A stretch of 64,000 bases of DNA from Meconema thalassinum (taxonomy: Eukaryota > Arthropoda > Insecta > Orthoptera > Tettigoniidae). The position numbers and the translations under genes are program-made. Each line of letters begins with the position of its first letter. The stretch's first letter is position 1. This document shows, in pieces, positions 7,030 through 21,729 of the stretch. Under the pieces are notes generated by a model. It searched no databases and was not told the DNA's origin. It saw only the letters and a program-made list of their open reading frames with translations. The DNA is taken from NCBI GenBank assembly GCA_946902985.2, contig OX336388.2, forward strand, positions 1,696,785,978-1,696,849,977, given 5' to 3'.

Positions 7030-9605
7030 ATACTAATTATGACGGGTAACAGTAACTTCGATATTAATTATGACAAGTAACAGTAACTTCGATACAAATT
7101 ATGACAAGTAACTGTAATTTCGATGCAAATTTTGGCAGGTAACTGTAACTTCGATACTAATTATGACAGGTAACAGTAACTTCGATACTTATTATGACAA
7201 GTAACTGTAACTTCGATACTAATTATGACAGGTAACTGTAACTTCGTTACAAATTATGACAAGTAACTGTAATTTCGATACAAATTATGGCAGGTAACTC
7301 TAACTTCGATACTAATTATGACAGGTAACAGTATCTTCGATACTAATTATGACAGGTAACTAACTTCGTTACTAATTATGGCAAGTTACTGTAATTTCGT
7401 TACAAATTATGGCAGGTAATTGTAATTTCGATACTAATTATGACAGGTAACAGTAACTTCGATACTAATTATGACAAGTAACAGTAACTTCGATACTTAT
7501 TATGACAAGTAACTATAACTTCGATACTAATTATGACAGGTAACTGTAACTTCGTTACTAATTATGACAAGTAACTGTAATCTCGATACAAATTTTGGCA
7601 GGTAACTGTAACTTCGATACTGATTATGACAGGTAACAGTAACTTCGATACTAATTATGACAGGAAACTGTAACTTCGTTACTAATTATGGCAAGTAACT
7701 GTAATTTCGATACAAATTATGACAGGTAACTGTAACTTCGTAACTAATTATGACAAATAACTGTAATTCCGATACAAATTATGGCAGGTAACAGTACCTT
7801 CGATACTAATTATGACAGGTAACTGTAACTTCGATACTAATTATGACAAGGAACTGTAATTTCGATACAAATTATGGCAGGTTACTGTAACTTCGATACT
7901 AATTATGACAGGTAACAGTAACTTCGATACTAATTATGACAAGTAACTATAACTTCGAATCAAATTATGACAGGTAACTGTAACATCGATACTAATTATG
8001 ACAAGAAACTCTGACTTCGTTACTAATTATGACAAGTAACAGTAATTTTGATAAAAAATTATGGTAGGTAACTGTAACTTCAATACTAATTATGACAGGT
8101 AACAGTAACTTCGATACTAATTATGTCAGGTAACTGTAACTTCGATACATATTATGACAGGAAACTGTAATTTCGATACAAATTATGGCAGGTAACTGTA
8201 ACTTCGATACTAATTATGACAGGTAACAGTAACTTCGATACTAATTATGACAAGTAACTATAACTTCGATACAAATTATGACAGGTAACAGTAACTTCGA
8301 TACCAATTATGACAAGAAACTCTAACTTCGTTACTAATTATGACAAGTAACAGTAATTTTGATGAAAAATTATGGTAGGTAACTGTAACTTCAATACGTA
8401 TTATGACAGGTAACAGAAACTTCGATACTAATTATGACAAGTAACTTTAATTTCGATACTAATTATGGCAGGTAACTGTAACTTCGTTACAAATTATGAC
8501 AAGTCCCTGTAATTTCGATACAAATTATGGCAGGTAACTGTAACTTCGGTACTAATTATGTCAGGTAACAGTAACTTCGATACTAATTAATACAGGTAAC
8601 AGTAACTTCGATATTTATTATGACAGGTTACTGTAACATAGTTACTAATTATGTCAAGTAACTGTAACTTCGATACTAATTATGACAAGTAACTGTAACT
8701 TCGATACTTATTATGACAGGTAACTGTAACTTCATTACTAATTATGACAAGAAACTGCAACTTCGATACTAATTATGACAGGTAACAGTAACTTCGATAT
8801 TAATTATGACAAGTAACAGTAACTTCGATACTAATTATGACAAGTAACTGTAACTTCGATACTAATTATGACAAGTAACTGTTATTTCGATACAAATTAT
8901 GGCAGGTAACTGTAACTTCGATACTAATTATGACAGGTAACAGTAACTTCGATACTAATTATGACAGGTAACTGCAACTTCGTTACTAATTATGACAAGT
9001 AACTGTAATTTCTATACTAATTATGGCAAGTAACTGTAACTTCGTTACTAATTATGACAAGTAACTGTAATTTCGATACAAATTATGGCAGGTAACTGTA
9101 ATTTCGATACTAATTATGACAGGTAACAGTAACTTCGATACTAATTATGACAAGTAACAGTAACTTCGTTACTAATTATGACAAGTAACTGTAATTTCGA
9201 TACAAATTATGGCAGGTAATTGTAACTTCGATACTAATTATGACAGGTAACAGTAACTTCGATACTTATTATGACTGGTAACAGTAACTTCGATAATAAT
9301 TATGGCAGGTAACTGTATCTTCGATACTAATTATGACAGTTAACTGTAACTTCGTTACTAATTATGACAAGTAACTGTAATTTCGATACAAATTATGGCA
9401 GGTAACTGTAACTTCGATACTAATTATGACAGGTAACAGTAACTTTGATACTAATTATGACAAGTAACTCTAACTTCGAAACTAATTATGACAGCTAACT
9501 GTAACTTCGTTACTAATTATGACAAGTAACTGAAATTTCGATACAAATTATGGCAGGTAATTGTAATTTCGATTATAATTATGACAGGTAACAGAAACTT
9601 CGATA
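5670..9605 (+). repeat. Satellite higher-order block, zone I copy 1 (about 3.9 kb)
   Basis: Rare variants recur at a fixed offset in the next block. ATTATTCCAGG (ttcc at 5801 and 9737) and TATTACAAGT (5861 and 9797) are 3,936 bp apart. AAGGCAGG (6511 and 10354), the 29-bp variant (7357 and 11200) and TACCAATTAT (8301 and 12144) are 3,843 bp apart, the 93-bp drop being three monomers absent from copy 2. Later markers (AAGTCCCTG at 8501 and 12810) are 4,309 bp apart because copy 2 gained monomers. Limits are approximate because the flanks are themselves satellite. Confidence 0.85.
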
Positions 9606-12600
9606 CTAATTATGACAGGTAACTGTAACTTCGTTACTAATTATGACAGGTAACTGTAATTTCGATACAAATTTTGGCAGGTAACTCTAACTTCGATACT
9701 AATTATGACAGGTAACAGTAACTTCGATACTAATTATTCCAGGTAACTGTAAATTCGATACTAATTATGACAGGTAACAGTAACTTCGATACTAATTATT
9801 ACAAGTAACTGTAGCTTCGATACTAATTATGACAGGTAACTAACTTCGTTACTAATTATGACAAGTAACTGTAATTTCGTTACAAATTATGGCAGGTAAT
9901 TGTAATTTCGATACTAATTATGACAGGTAACAGTAACTTCGATACTAATTATGACAAGTAACAGTAACTTCGATACTTATTATGACATGTAACTATAATT
10001 TCGATACAAATTATGACAGGTAACTGTAAATTCGATACTAATTATGACAAGTAACTGTAATTTCTATACAAATTATGACAGGTAACTGTAACTTCGTAAC
10101 TAATTATGACAGGAAACTGTAACTTCGATACTAATTATGACAAGTAACTGTAATTTCGATACAAATTATGACAAGTAACTGTAATTTCGATACAAATTAT
10201 GACAGGTAACTGTAACTTCGTAACTAATTATGACAGGAAACTGTAACTTCGTTACTAATTATGACAAGTAACTGTAATATCGATACAAATTATGACAGTT
10301 AACTGTAACTTCGTTACTTATTATGACAAGTAACTGTAATTTCGATACAAATTAAGGCAGGTAACGGTACCTTCGATACTAATTATGACAGGTAACTGTA
10401 ACATCGATACTAATTATGACAAGGAACTGTAATTTCGATACAAATTATGGCAGGTAACGGTAAAATTGATACTAATTACGACAGGTAACAGTAACTTCGA
10501 TACTAATTATGACAAGAAACTGTAACTTCGTTACTAATTAAGACAAGTAATTCTAATTTTGATAAAAAATTATGGCAGGTAACTGTAACTTCGATACTAA
10601 TTAATACAGGTAACAGTAACTTCGATACTAATTATGACAGGTTACTGTAACATCGTTACTAATTATGTCAAGTAACTGTAACTTCGATACTAATTATGAC
10701 AAGTAACTGTAACTTCGATACTTATTATGACAGGTAACTGTAACCTCACTACTAATTATGACAAGAAACTGTAACTTCGATACTAATTATGACAGGTAAC
10801 TGTAACTTCGATACTAATTATGACAAGTAACTGTAACTTCGATACTAATTATGACAAGTAACTATAACTTCGATACTAATTATGACGGGTAACAGTAACT
10901 TCGATATTAATTATGACAAGTAACAGTAACTTCGATACAAATTATGACAAGTAACTGTAATTTCGATGCAAATTTTGGCAGGTAACTGTAACTTCGATAC
11001 TAATTATGACAGGTAACAGTAACATCGATACTTATTATGACAAGTAACTGTAACTTCGATACTAATTATGACAGGTAACTGTAACTTCGTTACAAATTAT
11101 GACAAGTAACTGTAATTTCGATACAAATTATGGCAGGTAACTCTAACTTCGATACTAATTATGACAGGTAACAGTATCTTCGATACTAATTATGACAGGT
11201 AACTAACTTCGTTACTAATTATGGCAAGTTACTGTAATTTCGTTACAAATTATGGCAGGTAATTGTAATTTCGATACTAATTATGACAGGTAACAGTAAC
11301 TTCGATACTAATTATGACAAGTAACAGTAACTTCGATACTTATTATGACAAGTAACTATAACTTCGATACTAATTATGACAGGTAACTGTAACTTCGTTA
11401 CTAATTATGACAAGTAACTGTAATCTCGATACAAATTTTGGCAGGTAACTGTAACTTCGATACTGATTATGACAGGTAACAGTAACTTCGATACTAATTA
11501 TGACAGGAAACTGTAACTTCGTTACTAATTATGGCAAGTAACTGTAATTTCGATACAAATTATGACAGGTAACTGTAACTTCGTAACTAATTATGACAAA
11601 TAACTGTAATTCCGATACAAATTATGGCAGGTAACAGTACCTTCGATACTAATTATGACAGGTAACTGTAACTTCGATACTAATTATGACAAGGAACTGT
11701 AATTTCGATACAAATTATGGCAGGTTACTGTAACTTCGATACTAATTATGACAGGTAACAGTAACTTCGATACTAATTATGACAAGTAACTATAACTTCG
11801 AATCAAATTATGACAGGTAACTGTAACATCGATACTAATTATGACAAGAAACTCTGACTTCGTTACTAATTATGACAAGTAACAGTAATTTTGATAAAAA
11901 ATTATGGTAGGTAACTGTAACTTCAATACTAATTATGACAGGTAACAGTAACTTCGATACTAATTATGACAGGTAACTGTAACTTCGATACATATTATGA
12001 CAGGAAACTGTAATTTCGATACAAATTATGGCAGGTAACTGTAACTTCGATACTAATTATGACAGGTAACAGTAACTTCGATACTAATTATGACAAGTAA
12101 CTATAACTTCGATACAAATTATGACAGGTAACAGTAACTTCGATACCAATTATGACAAGAAACTCTAACTTCGTTACTAATTATGACAAGTAACAGTAAT
12201 TTTGATGAAAAATTATGGTAGGTAACTGTAACTTCGGTACTAATTATGTCAGGTAACAGTAACTTCGATACTAATTATGACAAGTAACTGTTATTTCGAT
12301 ACAAATTATGGCAGGTAACTGTAACTTCGATACTAATTATGACAGGTAACAGTAACTTCGATACTAATTATGACAAGTAACTATAACTTCGAATCAAATT
12401 ATGACAGGTAACTGTAACATCGATACTAATTATGACAAGAAACTCTGACTTCGTTACTAATTATGACAAGTAACAGTAATTTTGATAAAAAATTATGGTA
12501 GGTAACTGTAACTTCAATACTAATTATGACAGGTAACAGTAACTTCGATACTAATTATGACAGGTAACTGTAACTTCGATACATATTATGACAGGAAACT

Positions 12601-13945
12601 GTAATTTCGATACAAATTATGGCAGGTAACTGTAACTTCGATACTAATTATGACAGGAAACTGTAATTTCGATACTAATTATGACAAGTAACTATAACTT
12701 CGATACAAATTATGACAGGTAACAGAAACTTCGATACTAATTATGACAAGTAACTTTAATTTCGATACTAATTATGGCAGGTAACTGTAACTTCGTTACA
12801 AATTATGACAAGTCCCTGTAATTTCGATACAAATTATGGCAGGTAACTGTAACTTCGGTACTAATTATGTCAGGTAACAGTAACTTCGATACTAATTAAT
12901 ACAGGTAACAGTAACTTCGATATTTATTATGACAGGTTACTGTAACATAGTTACTAATTATGTCAAGTAACTGTAACTTCGATACTAATTATGACAAGTA
13001 ACTGTAACTTCGATACTTATTATGACAGGTAACTGTAACTTCATTACTAATTATGACAAGAAACTGCAACTTCGATACTAATTATGACAGGTAACAGTAA
13101 CTTCGATATTAATTATGACAAGTAACAGTAACTACGATACTAATTATGACAAGTAACTGTAACTTCGATACTAATTATGACAGGTAACTGTAACTTCGTT
13201 ACTAATTATGACAAGTAACTGTTATTTCGATACAAATTATGGCAGGTAACTGTAACTTCGATACTAATTATGACAGGTAACAGTAACTTCGATACTAATT
13301 ATGACAGGTAACTGCAACTTCGTTACTAATTATGACAAGTAACTGTAATTTCTATACTAATTATGGCAAGTAACTGTAACTTCGTTACTAATTATGACAA
13401 GTAACTGTAATTTCGATACAAATTATGGCAGGTAACTGTAATTTCGATACTAATTATGACAGGTAACAGTAACTTCGATACTAATTATGACAAGTAACAG
13501 TAACTTCGTTACTAATTATGACAAGTAACTGTAATTTCGATACAAATTATGGCAGGTAATTGTAACTTCGATACTAATTATGACAGGTAACAGTAACTTC
13601 GATACTAATTATGACTGGTAACAGTAACATCGATAATAATTATGGCAGGTAACTGTATCTTCGATACTAATTATGACAGTTAACTGTAACTTCGTTACTA
13701 ATTATGACAAGTAACTGTAATTTCGATACAAATTATGGCAGGTAACTGTAACTTCGATACTAATTATGACAGGTAACAGTAACTTCGATACTAATTATGA
13801 CAAGTAACTCTAACTTCGAAACTAATTATGACAGCTAACTGTAACTTCGTTACTAATTATGACAAGTAACTGAAATTTCGATACAAATTATGGCAGGTAA
13901 TTGTAATTTCGATTATAATTATGACAGGTAACAGAAACTTCGATA
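9606..13945 (+). repeat. Satellite higher-order block, zone I copy 2 (about 4.3 kb)
   Basis: This is the second copy of the block at 5670-9605, adjacent and in the same orientation. Relative to copy 1 it lacks three monomers near 10,110. It gained about 466 bp around 12,230-12,710, where a run containing the TCGAATCAAATTATG and A-run variants is repeated again, and one further monomer near 13,170. All indels I could size here are whole monomers, as expected from unequal exchange or replication slippage in register. Confidence 0.85.
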
Positions 13946-16860
13946 CTAATTATGACAGGTAACTGTAACTTCGTTACTAATTATGACAAGTAACTGTAAT
14001 TTCGATACAAAATTTGGCAGGTAACTGTAATTTCGATATTAATTATGACAGGTAACAGTAACTTCGATACTAATTATGACAAGTAACTGTAACTTCGATA
14101 CTAATTATGAAAGGTAACTGTAACTTCGTTACTAATTATGACAAGTAACTGTAATTTCGACACAAATTATGGAAGGTAACTGTAACTTCGATACTAATTA
14201 TGACATGTAACAGTAACTTCGATACTAATTATGACAAGTAACTATAACTTTGATACAAATTATGACAGGTAACAGTAACTTCGAAACTAATTATGTCAGG
14301 TAATAGTAACTTCGATACTAATTATGACAGGAAACTTTAACTTCGTTACTAATTATGACAAGTAGCTGTAATTTCGATACAAATTATGACAGATAACTGT
14401 ATCTTCGTTACTAATTATGACAAGTAACTGTAATTTCGATACAAATTATGGCAGGTAACAGTACCTTCGATACTAATTATGACAGGTAACTGTAACTTCG
14501 ATGCTAATAATGACAAGGAACTGTAATTTCGATACAAATTATGAAAGGTAACTGTAACTTTGAAACTAATTATGACAGGTAACAGTAACATCGATACCAA
14601 TTATGGCAGGTAACTGTAACTTCGATACTAATTATGACAGATAACTGTATCTTCGTTACTAATTATGACAAGAAACTGTAACTTCGATACAAATTTTGGA
14701 AGGTAACTGTAACTTCGATACTAATTATGACAGGTATCAGTAACTTCGATACTAATTATGTCAAGTAACTGTAACTTCGATACTAATTTTGACAGGTAAC
14801 TGTAACTTCGATACTAATTATGACAAGTAATTGTAATTTCGATACAAATTTTGGAAGGTAACTGTAACTTCGATACTAATTATGACAGGTATCAGTAACT
14901 TCGATACTAATTATGACAAGTAACTGTAACTTCGATACTAATTTTGACAGGTAACTGTAACTTCGTTACTAATTATGAAAAGTAACTGTAATTTCGATTC
15001 AAATTATGGCAGGTAACTCTAACTTCGATACTAATTATGACAGGTAACAGTAACATCGATACTAATTATGGCAGGTAACTGTAACTTCGATACTAATTAT
15101 GACAGGTAACAGTAATTTCGATACTAATTAAGACAAGTAACTGTAACTTCGATACTAATTATGACAGGTAACTGTAACTTCGTTACTAATTATTACAAGT
15201 AATGGTAATTTCGTTACAAATTATGGCAGGTAATTGTAATTTCGATACTAATTATGGCAGGTAACAGTAACTTCGATACTAATTATGACAAGTAACTGTA
15301 ACTTCGATACTTATTATGACAAGTAACTGTAACTTAGATACTAATTATGACAGGTAACTGTAACTTCGTTACTAATTATGTCAAGTAACTGTAATTTCGA
15401 TACAAATTTTGGCAGGTAACTGTAACTTCGATACTGATTATGACAGGTAACAGTAACATAGATACTAATTATGACAGGAAACTGTAACTTCGTTACTAAT
15501 TATGACAAGTAACTGTAATTTCGATACAAATTATGACAGGTAACTGTAACTTCGTAACTAATTATGACATGTGACTGTAATTCCGATACAAATTATGGCA
15601 GGTACCAGTACCTTCGATACTAATTATGACAGGTAACTGTATCTTCGATACTAATTATGACATAGAACTGTAATTTCGATACAAATTATGGCAGGTAACT
15701 GTAACATCGATACTAATTATGACAGGTAACAGTAACTTCGATACTAATTATGACCAGTAACTATAACTTCGAATCAAATTATGACAGGTAATTGTAACTT
15801 CGATACTAATTATGACAAGAATCTCTAACTTCGTTACTAATTATGACAAGTAACAGTAATTTTGATAAAAAATTATGGTAGGTAACTGTAACTACAATAC
15901 TAATTACGACGGGTAACAGTAACTTCGAAACTAATAATGACTGGTAACTGTAACTTCGTTACTAATTATGACAAGTCCCTGTAATTTAGATACTAAGTAT
16001 GGCAAGTAAAAGTAACTTCGATATTAATTATGACAGGTAACAGTAACTTCGATACTTATTATGACAAGTAACTGTAACTTCGATACTAATTATGACAGGT
16101 AACTGTAACTTCGTTACTAATTATGACAAGTAACTGTAATTTCGATACAAATTATGGAAGGTAATTGTAACTTCGATACTAATTATGACAGGTAACAGTA
16201 ACTTCGATACTAATTATGACACGTAACTATAACTTCGATACAAATTATGACTGGTAACTGTAACGTCGATACTAATTATGACAAGAAACTCTAACTTCGT
16301 TACTAATTATGACAAGTAACAGTAATTTGGTAAAAAATTATGGTAGGTAACAGTAACTTCAATACTAATTATGACAGGTAACAGTAACTTCGATACTAAT
16401 TATGACAGGTAACTGTAACTTCGTTACTAATTATGACAAGTAACTATAATTTCGATACTAATTATGGCAGGTAACTGTAACTTCGTTACTAATTATGACA
16501 AGTCCCTATAATTTCGATACAAATTATGGCAGGTAACTGTAACTTCGATACTAATTATATCAGGTAACTGTAAATTCGTTACTAAATATGACAAGTAGCT
16601 GTAATTTCGATACAAATTATGACAGGTAACTGTATCTTCGTTACTAATTATGACAAGTAACTGTAATTTCGATACAAATTATGGCAGGTAACAGTACCTT
16701 CGAAACTAATTATGACAGGTAACTGTAACTTCGATACTAATTATGACAAGGAACTGTAATTTCGATACAAATTATGGCAGGTAACTGTTACTTCGATACT
16801 AATTATGACAGGTAACAGTAACTTCGATACTAATTATGACAGGTAACTGTAACTTCGTTA
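13946..16860 (+). repeat. Satellite segment between zones I and II, with a 155-bp (five-monomer) local duplication
   Basis: Nothing but 31-bp satellite is present. A local duplication is clear: GGTATCAG at 14733 and 14888 are 155 bp apart, exactly five monomers, with the surrounding variants (TTTTGGAAGG before, ATTTTGACAGG after) also repeated. The part from about 15,600 matches sequence from about 20,500: the CTACAATAC variant at 15,892 and 20,791 is 4,899 bp apart. Confidence 0.8.
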
Positions 16861-19713
16861 CTATTTATGACAAGTCCCTGTAATTTCGATACAAATTATG
16901 GCAGGTATCTGTAACTTCGTTACTAATTATGACAAGTAACTGTAATTTCGTTACAAATTATGGCTGGTAATTGTAATTTCGATACTAATTATGACAGGTA
17001 ACATTAACTTCGATACTAATTATGACAAGTAACAGTAACTTCGATACTTATTATGACAAGTAACTGTAAATTCGATAGTAATTATGACAGGTATATGTAA
17101 CGTCGTTACTAATTATGACAAGTAACTGTAATTTCGATACAAATTTTGGCAGGTAACTGTAACTTCGATACTGATTATGACAGGTAACAGTAACTTCGAT
17201 ACTAATTATGACAGTAAACTGTAACTTCGTGACTAATTATGACAAGTAACTGTAATTTCGATACAAATTATGACAGGTAACTGTAACTTCGTAACTAATT
17301 ATGACAAGTAACTTAAATTCCGATACAAATTATGACAGGTAACGGTATCTTCGTTACTAATTATGACAAGTAACTGTAATTTCGTTACAAATTATGGCAG
17401 GTAATTGTAATTTCGATACTAATTATGACAGGTAACAGTAACTTCGATACTAATTATGACAAGTAACAGTAACTTCGATACTTATTATGACAAGTAACTG
17501 TAACTTCGATACTAATTATGACAGGTAACTGTAACTTCGATACTAATTATGACAGGTATCAGTAACTTCGATACTAATTATGACAAGTAACTGTAACTTC
17601 GATACTAATTTTGACAGGTAACTGTAACTTCGTTACTAGTTATGAAAAGTAACTGTAATTTCGATACAAATTATGGCAGGTAACTCTAACTTCGATACTA
17701 ATTATGACAGGTAACAGTAACTTCGATACTAATTATGGCAGGTAACTGTAACTTCGATACTAATTATGACAGGTAACAGTAATTTCGATACTAATTAAGA
17801 CAAGTAACTGTAACTTCGATACTAATTATGACAGGTAACTGTAACTTCGTTACTAATTATGACAAGTAACTGTAATTTCGTTAAAAATTATGGCAGGTAA
17901 TTGTAATTTCGAGAGTAATTATGACAGGTAACAGTAACTTCGATACTAATTATGACAAGTAACAGTAACTTCGATACTTATTATGACAAGTAACTGTAAC
18001 TTAGATACTAATTATGACAGGTAACTGTAACTTCGTTACTAATTATGACAAGTAACTGTAATTTCGATACAAATTTTGGCAGGTAACTGTAACTTCGATA
18101 CTGATTATGACAGGTAACAGTAACTTCGATACTAATTATGACAGGAAACTGTAACTTCGTGACTAATTATGACAAGTAACTGTAATTTCGATACAAATTA
18201 TGACAGGTAACTGTAACTTCGTAACTAATTATGACAAGTAACTGTAATTCCGATACAAATTATGACAGGTAACGGTATCTTCGTTACTAATTGTGACAAG
18301 TAACTGTAATTTCGTTACAAATTATGGCAGATTATTGTAATTTCGATACTAATTATGACAGTTAACAGTAACTTCGATACTAATTATGACAAGTAACAGT
18401 AACTTCGATACTTATTATGACAAGTAACTGTAACATCGATACTATTTATGACAGGTAACTGTAACTTCGATACTAATTATGACAGGTAACTGTAACTTCG
18501 TTACTAATTATGACAAGTAACTGTAATTTCGTTAAAAATTATGGCAGGTAATTGTAATTTCGATACTAATTATGACAGGTAACAGTAACTTCGATACTAA
18601 TTATGACAAGTAACAGTAACTTCGATACTTATTATGACAAGTAACTGTAACTTCGATACTAATTATGACAGGTAACTGTAACTTCGTTACTAATTATGAC
18701 AAGTAACTGTAATTTCGATATAAATTTTGGCAGGTAACTGTAACTTCGAAACTGATTATGACAGGTAACAATAACTTCGATACTAATTATGACAGGAAAC
18801 TGTAACTTCGTTACTAATTATGACAAGTAACTGTAATTTCGATACAAATTATGACAGGTAACTGTAACTTCGATAATAATTATGACAGGTAACTGTAACT
18901 TCGTTACTAATTATGACAAGTAACTGTAATTTCGTTACAAATTATGGCAGGTAATTGTAATTTCGATACTAATTATGACAGGTACCAGTAACTTCGATAC
19001 TAATTATGACAAGTAACAGTAACTCCGATGCTTATTATGACAAGTAACTGTAACTTCGATACTAATTATGACAGGTAAAAGTAACTTCGATACTAATTAT
19101 GACAGGAAACTGTAACTTCGTTACTAATTATGACAAGTAACTGTAATTTCGATATAAATTTTGGCAGGTAACTGTAACTACGATACTGATTATGACAGGT
19201 AACAGTAACTTCGATACTAATTATGACAGGAAACTGTAACTTCGTAACTAATTATGACAAGTAACTGTAATTTCGATACAAATTATGACAGGTAACTGTA
19301 ACTTCGTAACTTATTATGACAAGTAACTGTAATTCCGATACAAATTATGGCAGGTAACAGTACCTTCGATACTAATTATGACAGGTAACTGTAACTTCGA
19401 TACTAATTATGACAAGGAAGTGTAATTTCGATACTAATTATGGCAGGTAACTGTAACTTCGATACTAATTATGACAGGTAACAGTAACTTCGATACTAAT
19501 TATGACAAGTAACTATAACTTTTAATCAAATTATTACAGGTAACTGTAACTTCGATACTAATTATGACAAGAAACTATAACTTCGTTACTAATTATGACA
19601 AGTAACAGTAATTTTGATAAAAAATTATGGTACGTAACTGTAACTTCAATACTAATTATGACAGGTAACAGTAACTTCGATACTAATTATGACAGGTAAC
19701 TGTAACTTCGTTA
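16861..19713 (+). repeat. Satellite higher-order block, zone II copy 1 (2,853 bp)
   Basis: It is bounded by the CTATTTATGACAAGTCCCTG variant at 16861 and its next occurrence at 19714. A second marker, ACAGTAAACTG at 17211 and 20064, gives the same 2,853-bp spacing: 92 monomers of 31 bp plus one base, the extra base being explained by one 32-bp A-run monomer. The block start is defined by the marker and is arbitrary. Confidence 0.85.
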
Positions 19714-21729
19714 CTATTTATGACAAGTCCCTGTAATTTCGATACAAATTATGGCAGGTATCTGTAACTTCGTTACTAATTATGATAAGTAACTGTAATT
19801 TCGTTACAAATTATGGCAGGTAATTGTAATTTCGATACTAATTATGACAGGTAACATTAACTTCGATACTAATTATGACAAGTAACTGTAACTTCGATAC
19901 TTATTATGACAAGTAACTGTAAATTCGATAGTAATTATGACAGGTAACTGTAACTTCGTTACTAATTATGACAAGTAACTGTAATTTCGATACAAATTTT
20001 GGCAGGTAACTGTAACTTCGATACTGATTATGACAGGTAACAGTAACTTCGATACTAATTATGACAGTAAACTGTAACTTCTGACTAATTATGACAAGTA
20101 ACTGTAATTTCGATACAAATTATGACAGGTAACTGTAACTTCGTAACTAATTATGACAAACAACTGTAATTCCGATACAATTTATGACAGGTAACGGTAT
20201 CTTCGTTACTAATTATGACAAGTAACTGTAATTTCGTTACAAATTATGGCAGGTAATTGTAATTTCGATACTAATTATGACAGGTAACATTAACTTCGAT
20301 ACTAATTATGACAAGTAACAGTAACTTCGATACTTATTATGACAAGTAACTGTAAATTCGATAGTAATTATGACAGGAAACTGTAACTTCGTTACTAATT
20401 ATGACAAGTAACTGTAATTTCGATACAAATTATGACAGGTAACTGTAACTTCGTAACTAATTATGACAAGTAACTGTAATTCCGATACAAATTATGGCAG
20501 GTAACAGTACCTTCGATACTAATTATGACAGGTAACTGTATCTTCGATACTAATTATGACAAAGAACTGTAATTTCGATACAAATTATGGCAGGTAACTG
20601 TAACATCGATACTAATTATGACAGGTAACAGTAACTTCGATACTAATTATGACCAGTAACTATAACTTCGAATCAAATTATGACAGGTAATTGTAACTTC
20701 GATACTAATTATGACAAGAATCTCTAACTTCGTTACTAATTATGACAAGTAACAGTAATTTTGATAAAAAATTATGGTAGGTAACTGTAACTACAATACT
20801 AATTACGACGGGTAACAGTAACTTCGAAACTAATAATGACTGGTAACTGTAACTTCGTTACTAATTATGACAAGTCCCTGTAATATAGATACTAAGTATG
20901 GCAAGTAAAAGTAACTTCGATATTAATTATGACAGGTAACAGTAACTTCGATACTTATTATGACAAGTAACTGTAACTTCGATACTAATTATGACAGGTA
21001 ACTGTAACTTCGTTACTAATTATGACAAGTAACTGTAATTTCGATACAAATTATGGAAGGTAACTGTAACTTCGATACTAATTATGACAGGTAACAGTAA
21101 CTTCGATACTAATTATGACAAGTAACTATAACTTCGATACAAATTATGACAGGTAACTGTAACGTCGATACTAATTATGACAAGAAACTCTAACTTCGTT
21201 ACTAATTATGACAAGTAACAGTAATTTTGATAAAAAATTATGGTAGGTAACAGTAACTTCAATACTAATTATGACAGGTAACAGTAACTTCGATACTAAT
21301 TATGACAGGTAACTGTAACTTCGTTACTAATTATGACAAGTAACTTTAATTTCGATACTAATTATGGCAGGTAACTGTAACTTCGTTACTAATTATGACA
21401 AGTCCCTATAATTTCGATACAAATTATGGCAGGTAACTGTAACTTCGATACTAATTATGTCAGGTAACTGTAACATCGTTACTAATTATGACAAGTAGCT
21501 GTAATTTCGATACAAATTATGACAGGTAACTGTATCTTCGTTACTAATTATGACAAGTAACTGTAATTTCGATACAAATTATGGCAGGTAACAGTACCTT
21601 CGAAATCAATTATGACAGGTAACTGTAACTTCGATACTAATTATGACAAGGAACTGTAATTTCGATACAAATTATGGCAGGTAAATGTAACTTCGATACT
21701 AATTATGACAGGTAACTGTAACTTCGTTA
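19714..21729 (+). repeat. Satellite higher-order block, zone II copy 2 (2,016 bp)
   Basis: The CTATTTATG markers (19714 and 21730) and the ACAGTAAACTG markers (20064 and 22080) both give 2,016 bp, or 65 monomers plus one base. It is 27 monomers shorter than the preceding block, so neighbouring copies differ by whole monomers. A CTTCTGACTAATT variant near 20,080 is a 2-bp loss relative to CTTCGTGACTAATT in the sister copies. Confidence 0.85.

Noticed and set aside
14415..14600. 61-codon open frame on the minus strand inside the satellite
   Set aside because: It is translated satellite: the peptide repeats the same words about every ten residues (PVIIS, CHNLYRNYS), and the array encodes nothing.
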